This document shows positions 41,422-49,085 of a stretch of DNA of 64,000 nt, piece after piece. The notes under the pieces are model-generated. The model worked only from the letters and a program-made list of their open reading frames with translations, had not been told where the DNA came from and made no database searches. The position numbers and the translations under genes are program-made. This DNA is from Flavobacteriales bacterium (GTDB taxonomy: Bacteria; Bacteroidota; Bacteroidia; Flavobacteriales_F; PHOS-HE28): NCBI GenBank assembly GCA_019912395.1, contig JAIOIH010000087.1, positions 62,001 through 126,000 of the forward strand. The letters run 5' to 3'. The number at the start of each line of letters is the position of its first letter. Within the stretch, counting starts at the first letter, position 1.

Positions 41422-42269
41422 TTTGCCTTCACCTTCACCTTCGCCGGGGCCACTTGCTTGTCGGTCGCTGGTTTCTCAAGCTTGATCTGGCGGAGATTCT
41501 CAGCCATGTCCCCAGGGAGGTATTCGAAGAAGGTATCACCCCGAAGGCCCAGTCGCAGCGCTTCCAAAGCGATCACTTCGTCGGGGGCCACATTGCCCAG
41601 GTTCACGTTCGCCCCCACCTGCTTGATGAACCAGGTCTGCTGGCTTTTGATGGGAGCTTCCCAGATGATGTCCTTGCCGGGAACTTTTGCGATGATGCGG
41701 TTCACCAAGGTGGTGTGGGCATGCCCGCTGGGCCGGTAAATGCCCACCGTACCGCTTTCGCGAGCCTCCGCGATCACTTTCCAACTCCCGGCCTCGAGCT
41801 CGGAATTCATCATCCGAACCCATTTCGCCGGGCTGATCAAAATTCCGGTCTCCTTGCTGCCCACCTCGCTCAGTACCGTGAGGTCGCGGGCCAAGGTGTT
41901 GATGTACTTCAACTTCAGGTCGTGGTCCAGGTCAATGGAGCCATCGGAGACCTCCACCGCATCCAGCTTCAGGTCGCGGAGCACCTTGCGGTAATCCTCG
42001 AACTGGCCACGGGCGATGAACGCCTCGAAGAGCGTGCCCCCGAGATAGACCTTGATGCCCGCACGCTGGTACAGCGCGATCTTTTCCTTCAACCGAGGGG
42101 TGGCGAAGCTGGTGCCGAAGCCCAATTTCACCAGGTCCGTCAGGTGTCCGGCACCGTCGATGAGGTCCTCGGCCTGGCGCAGGCTCAGGCCCTTGTCCAT
42201 CACCATGGTGAGCCCTTCCTCCCGGGGCTTCTCACTGCGCGCGGGAACGTGGTCAAGCCTGAAATTCAT
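41418..42269 (-). CDS. Phosphosulfolactate synthase (ComA family)
   Basis: 283 residues. ComA adds sulfite to phosphoenolpyruvate to give (2R)-phospho-3-sulfolactate. Characteristic blocks are 'REEGLTMVMDKGLSLRQAED', 'VKLGFGTSFATP', 'IKVYLGGTLFEAFI', 'DAVEVSDGSIDL' and 'KDIIWEAPIKSQQTWFIKQV'. In archaea this starts coenzyme M synthesis; in Bacteroidota it may feed sulfolactate or sulfonolipid metabolism (inference). A Lys/Ala/Val-rich tail (PAKVKVKAK) is extra. Sits between the TPR gene and the rhodanese gene with 4-bp overlaps on both sides. Confidence 0.9.
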   Translation of the reverse strand: MNFRLDHVPARSEKPREEGLTMVMDKGLSLRQAEDLIDGAGHLTDLVKLGFGTSFATPRLKEKIALYQRAGIKVYLGGTLFEAFIARGQFEDYRKVLRDLKLDAVEVSDGSIDLDHDLKLKYINTLARDLTVLSEVGSKETGILISPAKWVRMMNSELEAGSWKVIAEARESGTVGIYRPSGHAHTTLVNRIIAKVPGKDIIWEAPIKSQQTWFIKQVGANVNLGNVAPDEVIALEALRLGLRGDTFFEYLPGDMAENLRQIKLEKPATDKQVAPAKVKVKAK

Positions 42270-43678
42270 CGACGGTAGAGCTCAAGAAGATGCGTGATCT
42301 GGGGCAATTTGGTCGCCTCTGGCCAATGCTCCAAAAGCTGTACGTGGGCAGCATGGTCGGCCATCAACGCTTCCTCAAGCTCCAGTAGCCCCTGCTGTTC
42401 GCGCCCGGCCTGCAGCAGGTAGCTCACCATGCGGTACCTGAACCGGACATTGAACTTATGGACCTGTGCGCCCTCATGGAATTTCGCCAAGGCGGCATCC
42501 GCGCCTTTGAGCTTCAACAACAGGTCCGCATGGTCCAGCCATCCGTCCAGGTTCTGGGGCTCCATCAGGTTGAGCTTCTCATAGGTGGCGAAGGCCTCGG
42601 CGTAGCGCTCCGCCCGGGCCAGCACGGCCGCATAGTAATAAAGCGCGTCCGTGTTGTCCGAACTGATGCGCACCGCGTGCTGAAGGGCGAGCACGGCCTC
42701 TTGCACCCGGTCCTGCATGTCCATCACCACGCCGCGACCGATCCACGCGTCCACCCACTCGGGGTCCAGGGCGATGGACTGGTCATAGCTGATCAATGCC
42801 TGCTCGAAGCGTTCCATCTTCTCGTAGCATTCCCCGATGAAGCTGTAGGTGATCGCTTGAGGGCCATCGAAGACCAGGGTCTCCTCGTAGCACGCGATGG
42901 CCTCCTCGAAACGCGAGGCGATCAGCAGGTTGCGCGCCTTGCTGAAGTAGGCTGAACTGAAGCGCTCATCGATCGCGATGGCGAGGTCCAGCGCCTGGTT
43001 GCTTTCCTCGTAGCGTTCCAGTTTCGCGAAGACATTGCCCAGGTTGAACCAAGAGACGCTCGAATAGGGCTGCTCATTGGTGAAGTTCCGGAAGAAGGTG
43101 ATGCAGGCCTCATCGGCTCCTGCGAGGTCATAGCAATAGGCGAGCTCATAGAGGACGGCCTCGTTCTCCGGGTTCAGTTCCAGGGCGTTCTTCAGGCAGC
43201 CGATGGCATCATCGAACTCCTCGAGGTTCTCATGCTCGAAGGCCAGGTCCAGGTAGATGTCGTCCAATCCTTCCTCGGCCAGGTCCAGGGCGCGCTTGTA
43301 GTGCTCCACGGAGCGCCGGTGGTTGCGCTGCTGGCTGTAGATGCCAGCCTTGTGCAACTGGACCTCCTCGTTGTAGGGTTCCACCTTCTCGATGGCATCC
43401 AGCAGCTCCAGGGCCTTGCTCAGCCGGCCCAGCGCCATCATCACCACCGCCTCGCACAAGGTGATGTCCATGGAGGCCGGGTGCAGTTGTTTGGCAAAGG
43501 CAAGGACCTTTTCCGCGCGTCGCGGCTCGTTCCTCTCCAAGTAGTGGTCGATGATCATTTCGAGCTCTTCCACATCGAAGAAGAGCCGGTCCCGCGTGGA
43601 CTCCATGGCTTCGTATCGCTGCACGCAATGCTCCTGGTCGGCATTGCGGTCGGGCATGGGTCGGTGGGCTTCACTCAT
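42266..43678 (-). CDS. TPR repeat protein
   Basis: 470 residues from the Met at 43678 (MSEAHRPMPDRNADQEHCVQ). Upstream codons to 43783 look random. About ten tetratricopeptide repeats follow one another ('ALELLDAIEKVEPYNEEVQL', 'AIGCLKNALELNPENEAVLY', 'ALISYDQSIALDPEWVDAWI', 'AVLALQHAVRISSDNTDALY'), forming a helical protein-binding solenoid. No signal peptide and no enzymatic domain. The gene overlaps comA by 4 bp; such TPR proteins next to comA are probably cytosolic scaffolds, but partners are unknown. Confidence 0.9.
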   Translation of the reverse strand: MSEAHRPMPDRNADQEHCVQRYEAMESTRDRLFFDVEELEMIIDHYLERNEPRRAEKVLAFAKQLHPASMDITLCEAVVMMALGRLSKALELLDAIEKVEPYNEEVQLHKAGIYSQQRNHRRSVEHYKRALDLAEEGLDDIYLDLAFEHENLEEFDDAIGCLKNALELNPENEAVLYELAYCYDLAGADEACITFFRNFTNEQPYSSVSWFNLGNVFAKLERYEESNQALDLAIAIDERFSSAYFSKARNLLIASRFEEAIACYEETLVFDGPQAITYSFIGECYEKMERFEQALISYDQSIALDPEWVDAWIGRGVVMDMQDRVQEAVLALQHAVRISSDNTDALYYYAAVLARAERYAEAFATYEKLNLMEPQNLDGWLDHADLLLKLKGADAALAKFHEGAQVHKFNVRFRYRMVSYLLQAGREQQGLLELEEALMADHAAHVQLLEHWPEATKLPQITHLLELYRR

Positions 43679-43800
43679 AATGGGGAACGGGATAAGACCA
43701 GCCAAAGGTAGACAAGGCCGCGCCGACGGAGCAGACCGGCCTTTGTGTTGTGAACAGCCAGCGGTGCAACCTTTGAGGGCCAACTCCTTGGCACTCTTGG

Positions 43801-43808
43801 TACTTTTG
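43801..43808 (+). promoter_or_regulatory. -7 box (TACTTTTG) of glmM
   Basis: Exact TAnnTTTG match, 58 bases before the ATG at 43867. A TTTG lies 25 bases upstream (43772-43775), which is longer than the usual 19-23. Confidence 0.45.
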
Positions 43809-43866
43809 CGGCCCGTTGGCCGCTCGGACCGTCCGTGCCGGTTGAAAAATCAATGATCCACGAAAC

Positions 43867-45273
43867 ATGACCTTGATCCGTTCCATTTCAGGCATCCGCG
43901 GCACCATCGGCGGAGCGCCCGGTGAAGGGCTTTCACCCCTGGATGTGGTGAAATACACCGCTGCTTTTGGCCAATTGATGAAGAAAGCCTCCGGCACGAA
44001 CAAGCCCAAGGCCGTGATCGGTCGGGATGCCCGGCTCAGTGGCCCCATGGTGGCCGATCTGGTGCGGGGCACCTTGGTAGGGCTCGGTTTCGAGGTGATC
44101 GACCTCGGCTTGGCCACTACGCCCACGGTGGAGATGGCCGTGGTGGGAGAGGGCGCTCACGCAGGCATCATTCTCACCGCCAGCCACAACCCCAAGCAAT
44201 GGAATGCCCTGAAGTTGCTCAATGCCAAAGGCGAGTTCATTAGTGCCGAACAGGGTGCCGAGGTGCTACGCTTGGCGGAAAGCGATGCGCTCACGTTCGC
44301 TCCGGTGGATGAACTGGGCAGCGTGCGCACGGATGATAGCTGGACGCAAAAGCACATCGCGGCGATCTTGGCGCTGGACCTCGTGGATGTCCCGGCCATA
44401 AAGGCTCGCAAGTTCCGCGTGGTGGTGGATGCGGTCAATTCCGTGGGTGGAACCGTTGTACCGGAGCTGCTGACGGCACTCGGTGTGGCCGAAGTGGTGG
44501 AACTCCATTGCGATCCCACCGGGCACTTCCCGCACAACCCCGAACCCTTGCCGGAGCATCTGAAGGATCTTAGTGACTCAGTGGTCAAGCACAAGGCCGA
44601 TCTCGGCATCGCTGTGGACCCCGACGTGGACCGCCTCGCGCTGGTCTGCGAGGACGGCAGCTTCTTTGGCGAGGAATACACCTTGGTGGCCTGCGCGGAC
44701 CATGTGCTCGCCCATCGCCCCGGTGATACCGTGAGCAACCTCAGCAGCACCCGGGCACTGGACGATGTGGCCGAGCGCCACGGCCGGAAACGCCACGCCA
44801 GCGCGGTGGGCGAGGTGAACGTGGTGGAATTGATGCGCAAGGTACACGCGCCGATCGGGGGCGAGGGCAACGGCGGCGTGATCCTCAGCGAACTGCACTA
44901 TGGCCGGGATGCACTGGTCGGTATCGCGATCTTCCTTACGCTGTTGGCCAAGAAGGGCATGAAGACCAGCGAGTTGCGCCGGAGCTACCCGGACTATTTC
45001 ATCAGCAAGAACAAGATTGAGCTGAAGCCCGGCATGGATGTGCAAGCTTTAGTGGACGCCATGCAAGAGCGCCATAAGGCTGAAAAGCACAGCACGGTGG
45101 ACGGCCTGCGTATCGAGTTCGGAAAGGAATGGGTACACCTGCGGAAGAGCAATACCGAGCCCATCGTGCGCATCTACGCGGAAAGCGACAGCGCTGAAAA
45201 AGCCGATGCCTTGGCCCATAGGATCATGGGGGAGATGCGGGAGTTGGCGGGAGCTTCGGTGGGCACTCGTTAA
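43867..45273 (+). CDS. glmM: Phosphoglucosamine mutase / phosphohexomutase
   Basis: 468 residues of the alpha-D-phosphohexomutase superfamily. The phosphoserine loop GIILTASHNPKQWNALK (Ser106), Mg-binding DPDVDRLALV, sugar-binding GGEGNGGVI and phosphate-binding RKSNTEPIVRIYAE define four domains in order. It most likely converts glucosamine-6-P to glucosamine-1-P for UDP-GlcNAc; a phosphomannomutase or dual role is possible because Bacteroidota enzymes of this clade share the same motifs. A cysteine desulfurase gene follows after 15 bp. Confidence 0.88.
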   Translation: MTLIRSISGIRGTIGGAPGEGLSPLDVVKYTAAFGQLMKKASGTNKPKAVIGRDARLSGPMVADLVRGTLVGLGFEVIDLGLATTPTVEMAVVGEGAHAGIILTASHNPKQWNALKLLNAKGEFISAEQGAEVLRLAESDALTFAPVDELGSVRTDDSWTQKHIAAILALDLVDVPAIKARKFRVVVDAVNSVGGTVVPELLTALGVAEVVELHCDPTGHFPHNPEPLPEHLKDLSDSVVKHKADLGIAVDPDVDRLALVCEDGSFFGEEYTLVACADHVLAHRPGDTVSNLSSTRALDDVAERHGRKRHASAVGEVNVVELMRKVHAPIGGEGNGGVILSELHYGRDALVGIAIFLTLLAKKGMKTSELRRSYPDYFISKNKIELKPGMDVQALVDAMQERHKAEKHSTVDGLRIEFGKEWVHLRKSNTEPIVRIYAESDSAEKADALAHRIMGEMRELAGASVGTR

Positions 45274-45278
45274 TTTCG
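45271..45278 (+). promoter_or_regulatory. Internal -7 box (TAATTTCG) overlapping the glmM stop codon
   Basis: TAATTTCG begins with the TAA stop of glmM and lies 10 bases before the ATG of the cysteine desulfurase, the same distance as in uvrB. It may allow independent transcription of the second gene. Confidence 0.4.
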
Positions 45279-45288
45279 CAACCTCATC

Positions 45289-46452
45289 ATGGAACGCATT
45301 TACTTCGACAACGCCGCCACCACCCAGATCGACCCCGAGGTCATCGATGCCATGCTGCCCTACATGCGCGAGCATTACGGCAATCCCAGCGCCGTCCATG
45401 CCTTCGGCCGGGAGGCCCGCGCGGGTATTGAACAGGCCCGGAGGCAGGTGGCAGCCCTGATCAACTGTGCACCAGGCGAGATCGTCTTTACCAGCTGCGG
45501 CACCGAGGCCGACAACATGGCCCTGATGTGCAGCGTGCGCGACCTCGGCGTGAAGCACATCATCACCTCGCCCATAGAGCACCACGCCGTGGAACATGCG
45601 GCGCTGGAGATCGCCCGGAGCGGAAAGGCACAAGTGCATTGGCTCCGCCTGTTGCCCGATGGCAAGGCGGACCTCGCCCACCTGGAGGAACTGCTGAAGG
45701 CCCACGACCATGTACTGGTCTCGCTGATGCACGCCAACAACGAGATCGGTACCCGCAACGACCTGATGGCGATCGGCAACCTCTGCCGCAAGTACCACGC
45801 CCTCTTCCACACGGATACCGTGCAAACCATGGGGCACTATCGCTTCGATCTGGAGCAGTTGCCCATCGACTTCCTCACGTGCAGCGCGCACAAGTTCCAC
45901 GGACCGAAAGGCGTGGGCTTCCTGTACATGCGCAGCGGATCGGTGCTGAAGCCCATGCTCGTGGGCGGCACGCAGGAGCGCAACATGCGGGCCGGCACGG
46001 AGAACATCATCGGCATCGTGGCGCTGGCCAAGGCCATGGAAGTGGCGTACCGCGACCTGGACGAGCATGAGCGGCACATACAGGGCCTGAAGGACCGCAT
46101 GCGGGAGCGCATCCTGGCCGCCATCCCGGAGGCCTCCATCAATGGTGATCCAGGCCCGGACAGCCTCTACACCGTGCTCAGCATCCACTTCCCCGACGAC
46201 GGCAAAGGTGAGATGCTCATCTACAACATGGACATCGAAGGCATCGCTTGCAGCGGTGGCAGCGCCTGCAGCAGCGGCAGCAACAAGGGCAGCCATGTCA
46301 TCGAGGCGCTCTATCCGGGACGCACCGGGGCCAACATCCGTTTCTCCTTCAGCAAGTTCAACACCGTGGCCGAAGTGGACCGCGCGGTGGAAGTGCTGCA
46401 GCGCGTGATGGCACCGGCGACGGTGCGATTAGCTGATCAATCCCATAACTGA
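45289..46452 (+). CDS. Cysteine desulfurase (IscS/NifS family)
   Basis: 387 residues. Group I desulfurase: 'IYFDNAATTQIDPEVIDAML', PLP phosphate-binding region 'TSCGTEADNMAL', 'HTDTVQTMGHY' (PLP-binding Asp/Gln), Schiff-base Lys in CSAHKFHGPKG, and the catalytic Cys in the extended loop SGGSACSSGS. It mobilises sulfur from cysteine for Fe-S clusters and tRNA thiolation. No iscU or suf genes are adjacent. Convergent with arsC (5 bp apart). Confidence 0.93.
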   Translation: MERIYFDNAATTQIDPEVIDAMLPYMREHYGNPSAVHAFGREARAGIEQARRQVAALINCAPGEIVFTSCGTEADNMALMCSVRDLGVKHIITSPIEHHAVEHAALEIARSGKAQVHWLRLLPDGKADLAHLEELLKAHDHVLVSLMHANNEIGTRNDLMAIGNLCRKYHALFHTDTVQTMGHYRFDLEQLPIDFLTCSAHKFHGPKGVGFLYMRSGSVLKPMLVGGTQERNMRAGTENIIGIVALAKAMEVAYRDLDEHERHIQGLKDRMRERILAAIPEASINGDPGPDSLYTVLSIHFPDDGKGEMLIYNMDIEGIACSGGSACSSGSNKGSHVIEALYPGRTGANIRFSFSKFNTVAEVDRAVEVLQRVMAPATVRLADQSHN

Positions 46453-46457
46453 ACTCC

Positions 46458-46871
46458 TCAAAGCTGCGCTTTCGCGAATTCGGCACAATAGGCCTTGATC
46501 AGATCTCGCACCCGGCGGAATTCAGCCATGATCTCGGCTTCGTCACCCGTGGTCTTTGCCGGGTCCGGGAAGTCGTGGTGCCAATGTTGTGCATTGGAGG
46601 GAAACCAAGGGCAACGCTCACGGGCACTGTCGCACACGGTGATCACATGGTCGAACGGTACGTGTTGCCATGCGTCCACTAGATCACTTGTTCCACCGCT
46701 GATATCCACGCCGTCCTCGGCCATCACCGCCACGGCGCGCGGGTTCAGCCCATGGGCCTCCACGCCGCCGCTGCGTACTTCGGCCCGGCGGCCAGCGAAA
46801 TGCCGCAGGTAGCCTTCCGCCATCTGGCTTCGGCAGCTATTTCCGGTACAGAGGATCAGGACGCGCTTCAT
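46458..46871 (-). CDS. arsC: Arsenate reductase, LMW-phosphatase/thioredoxin-coupled type
   Basis: 137 residues from the Met at 46871 (MKRVLILCTGNSCRSQMAEG). The P-loop C-x5-R (CTGNSCRS) begins the protein as in S. aureus ArsC and LMW phosphatases, and VCDSARERCPWFP supplies the second and third redox cysteines (C-x6-C). DPA (FPDPAKT) gives the catalytic Asp. It would reduce arsenate to arsenite using thioredoxin. No arsenite pump or ArsR gene is adjacent, so export would depend on genes elsewhere. Confidence 0.92.
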   Translation of the reverse strand: MKRVLILCTGNSCRSQMAEGYLRHFAGRRAEVRSGGVEAHGLNPRAVAVMAEDGVDISGGTSDLVDAWQHVPFDHVITVCDSARERCPWFPSNAQHWHHDFPDPAKTTGDEAEIMAEFRRVRDLIKAYCAEFAKAQL

Positions 46872-47027
46872 GGTTGAACAGCAGGTGGCTTTGGTGTGGA
46901 GGCTGTGGAAACGGGGTTGCTCGTGCCAGAGTAGGGGGTAGGAGCTCAAGCGTGGAACCTCGCACCAGGGCCTGGGACCAAACGACCTTGGGCCAATTCG
47001 AGCCGAACATGGTTTTTCGAACTTAAC

Positions 47028-47831
47028 TTACTTGTTGCGCCCGGTGAAATGCGCCATGGTCTTATGGATTCCTAACACGCTACCAGCAAACCAGTCGAAC
47101 ATATCGATCGACAGAATGGCTTGACCCAATCGTGTGATCCTATACTGGTATCGGGGTATTGTCAGCATCTTTTTATTTGTTTCAATGGCCCGAACAATTG
47201 TAAGGGCCGCAGCCTCAGGCTCCAGAATTGGGATCCTTGACTTCACTCCATCAAACATTCCAGTGTTGATATAATAGGGCATTATAGTAGTCACATTCAC
47301 GTTTCTTTTCAGTTGTTTCATTTCAAGTCTTAAGCTATCCGACCAGCCGATCACCGCCCACTTACTTGCTGCATAAACCGACATCTTGGGATTTGAAACA
47401 AGGCCGCCGGAAGACGCTATATTGCAGATATGCCCCGAATTCCTATCCAGCATGCCATTTAAAAATTCCGCCGTGATCAGCATTGATGCCGTGGTATTAA
47501 CATCCATCGTCTTGATAATGTCTGATGAGGAATGTTCATGGAAATACTTCCCGACAATTATTCCGGCATTATTGATCAGGACATCAATGCCTCCATGTTC
47601 TTTTTTCACTTTTTTCGCAGTTTCCTGAATTTGCTCGATATTCGAAATATCTACATTATAGCCAGCAATAAATCCGAGATCGGAGAAAACAGAAATAGCT
47701 TCATCCATTCCTGGTTGATCAATGTCCCAAATTATTACTTTCGCTTTGCGTTCAAGCATCAATCGCACCATGATCCTTCCAATACCGGATGCACCACCTG
47801 TTATTAGAACGGTTTTATCTTTTAATCGCAT
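47028..47831 (-). CDS. AT-rich SDR-family oxidoreductase (retSDR/17-beta-HSD11-like)
   Basis: 267 residues from the Met at 47831 (MRLKDKTVLITGGASGIGRI). Rossmann motif TGGASGIGR, NNAG (LINNAGIIVG), catalytic Ser (ICNIASSGG) and YAASKWA (Tyr, Lys). The 'EFLNGMLDRNSGHICNIASS' and 'LRLEMKQL...NVNVTTIMPYYINTGMF' pattern is like membrane-associated dehydrogenases of the retSDR/DHRS group. Substrate unknown. Codon use is strikingly AT-rich: the line 47521-47580 is 40% G+C by count, against about 60% in adjacent genes, so recent acquisition is likely. Confidence 0.9.
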   Translation of the reverse strand: MRLKDKTVLITGGASGIGRIMVRLMLERKAKVIIWDIDQPGMDEAISVFSDLGFIAGYNVDISNIEQIQETAKKVKKEHGGIDVLINNAGIIVGKYFHEHSSSDIIKTMDVNTTASMLITAEFLNGMLDRNSGHICNIASSGGLVSNPKMSVYAASKWAVIGWSDSLRLEMKQLKRNVNVTTIMPYYINTGMFDGVKSRIPILEPEAAALTIVRAIETNKKMLTIPRYQYRITRLGQAILSIDMFDWFAGSVLGIHKTMAHFTGRNK

Positions 47832-48122
47832 TCCTTCTTTTTTCGGATGTGATGATCCGGGTAAAATGGAGTAGTTTCTGCCGGACGATCGGTAATGCAC
47901 GTCCGTTCCTTCCGAGGCGAATGTAGCGGATGTCCTCCGGCCAATACCGCAATCGAATTCTCGACCTGAAGTTCGCCTACTCGTGCGCGATTGCCAACTT
48001 GGCACGCACGTTTGGGATCCACCATCCACAGTCTCCTGAGGTCGTTCGCCGACAACCTTGATCCATTGGTCGACGTAGGCAAGTCGCTGCGGACCCGGTC
48101 GTTAGATTCGTGCTCCTTCGGA
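47832..48122. other. Divergent intergenic region between the SDR and L,D-transpeptidase genes
   Basis: About 290 bases with no convincing gene, repeat or terminator. Composition returns to the genome average from about 47880 on, so the right edge of the AT-rich insert probably lies near 47840-47880. TAGATTCG at about 48103-48110 is a weak -7 candidate for the rightward gene. Confidence 0.4.
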
Positions 48123-48764
48123 ATGTTATTGTCCTACCTGTTACTCATTCGTTTCGCAAGCTTCCTTGCGCTGGCACCCTCGGCTCCGATGCCGTCGAAC
48201 CCGGTGGTGGTGGAGGCTGCGAACACATCGGCCGAAGCGCTCTATAAGGAATGTGGCCTAAGCGGTGAGCTGAATGCAACCGTATTTTTAAGGGCCGTCC
48301 AGAGCCGCGATGCCCATCGCGCCGTCGGCAACATCATCGCCGTCGCCGACATGACGCGGCCTTCCAACGAGAAGCGTCTGTTCATCATCGACCTCGACTC
48401 GCGCAAGTTGCTGCTTCGAACCTGGGTGGCGCACGGAAAGAATTCCGGGGAGCTCTATTGCACTGCGGTGAGCAATACCAGTGGGTCCTTGCAGACCAGC
48501 AAGGGGCTGTACCGGGTGGGAGAGCGGATCATCAGTCCCAAGCATGGGGATGCGCTGCTGCTGCATGGCCTGGATGCCGGTGTGAATTCCGCTGCCCAAC
48601 AGCGCGAGATCATCATCCACGCTGCGGATTACGTGGGAGCTGGCTTCATCGCCAAGCACGGACGATCGGGACGCAGCTTCGGCTGCCCCGCAGTTTCGCC
48701 GGAGGTGATGCCGGTGGTGGTCGATCTATTGGAAGGACAGCTGCTTTACGTCTTCGCGAAGTAG
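48123..48764 (+). CDS. Murein L,D-transpeptidase catalytic-domain protein (YkuD-like, PF13645 type)
   Basis: 213 residues from the Met at 48123 (MLLSYLLLIRFASFLALAPS), which opens a signal sequence. Upstream codons to 47991 lack one. 'RLFIIDLDSRKLLLRTWVAH' and the active site GRSGRSFGCPAVSPE (His-x6-Ser-x-GCPA in HGRSGRSFGCPA) place it in the L,D-transpeptidase catalytic-domain family that is common in Bacteroidota. It probably acts on periplasmic peptidoglycan stem peptides. A second, larger L,D-transpeptidase follows 321 bp downstream across a palindromic element. Confidence 0.88.
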   Translation: MLLSYLLLIRFASFLALAPSAPMPSNPVVVEAANTSAEALYKECGLSGELNATVFLRAVQSRDAHRAVGNIIAVADMTRPSNEKRLFIIDLDSRKLLLRTWVAHGKNSGELYCTAVSNTSGSLQTSKGLYRVGERIISPKHGDALLLHGLDAGVNSAAQQREIIIHAADYVGAGFIAKHGRSGRSFGCPAVSPEVMPVVVDLLEGQLLYVFAK

Positions 48765-49085
48765 GGAGAACCGCGGTTTTATACCATTTCGCAATAGAAT
48801 ATCATCCGATCTACTTGCTCTTTTTCCGCATTACTTCTCCAAGGAGATTGCCCCGTAGCCACGGCTACGCGGCAACCTCCTTGGATCGTCCTGCGAAAAA
48901 ATAGCGGCGCATCTTTGGACGACCTTCTATTGCGAAGTGGTATTATTTCACTGCAACGTACGCAACGACATGCCGACGGCAGTCAGGAGCGCAACGAGTT
49001 TGGTGGGAGGCCCTCCTTGGAAATATGAAATGACCGTTGCCGTGAGCGGCTGATGTGGCGAACTTTGCGGCCTTCCCCAAACCGT
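48765..49085. other. 321-bp intergenic region between two L,D-transpeptidase genes
   Basis: The first half is filled by a 163-bp palindromic element (48781-48943). The rest (48944-49085) has no gene on either strand. GAACTTTG at about 49057-49064 resembles a -7 box (GA instead of TA) for the downstream gene. Confidence 0.6.
48781..48943. repeat. 163-bp imperfect palindrome (MITE/REP-like element)
   Basis: Terminal inverted repeats of 19 bp, 48781-48799 (ATACCATTTCGCAATAGAA) and 48925-48943, differ at one base. Inner segments continue to pair imperfectly up to the strong core CCAAGGAGATTGCC / GGCAACCTCCTTGG (48839-48884), with the tip GTAGCCACGGCTAC. The whole element can fold into one hairpin on either strand. 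No open reading frame inside. Confidence 0.85.
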
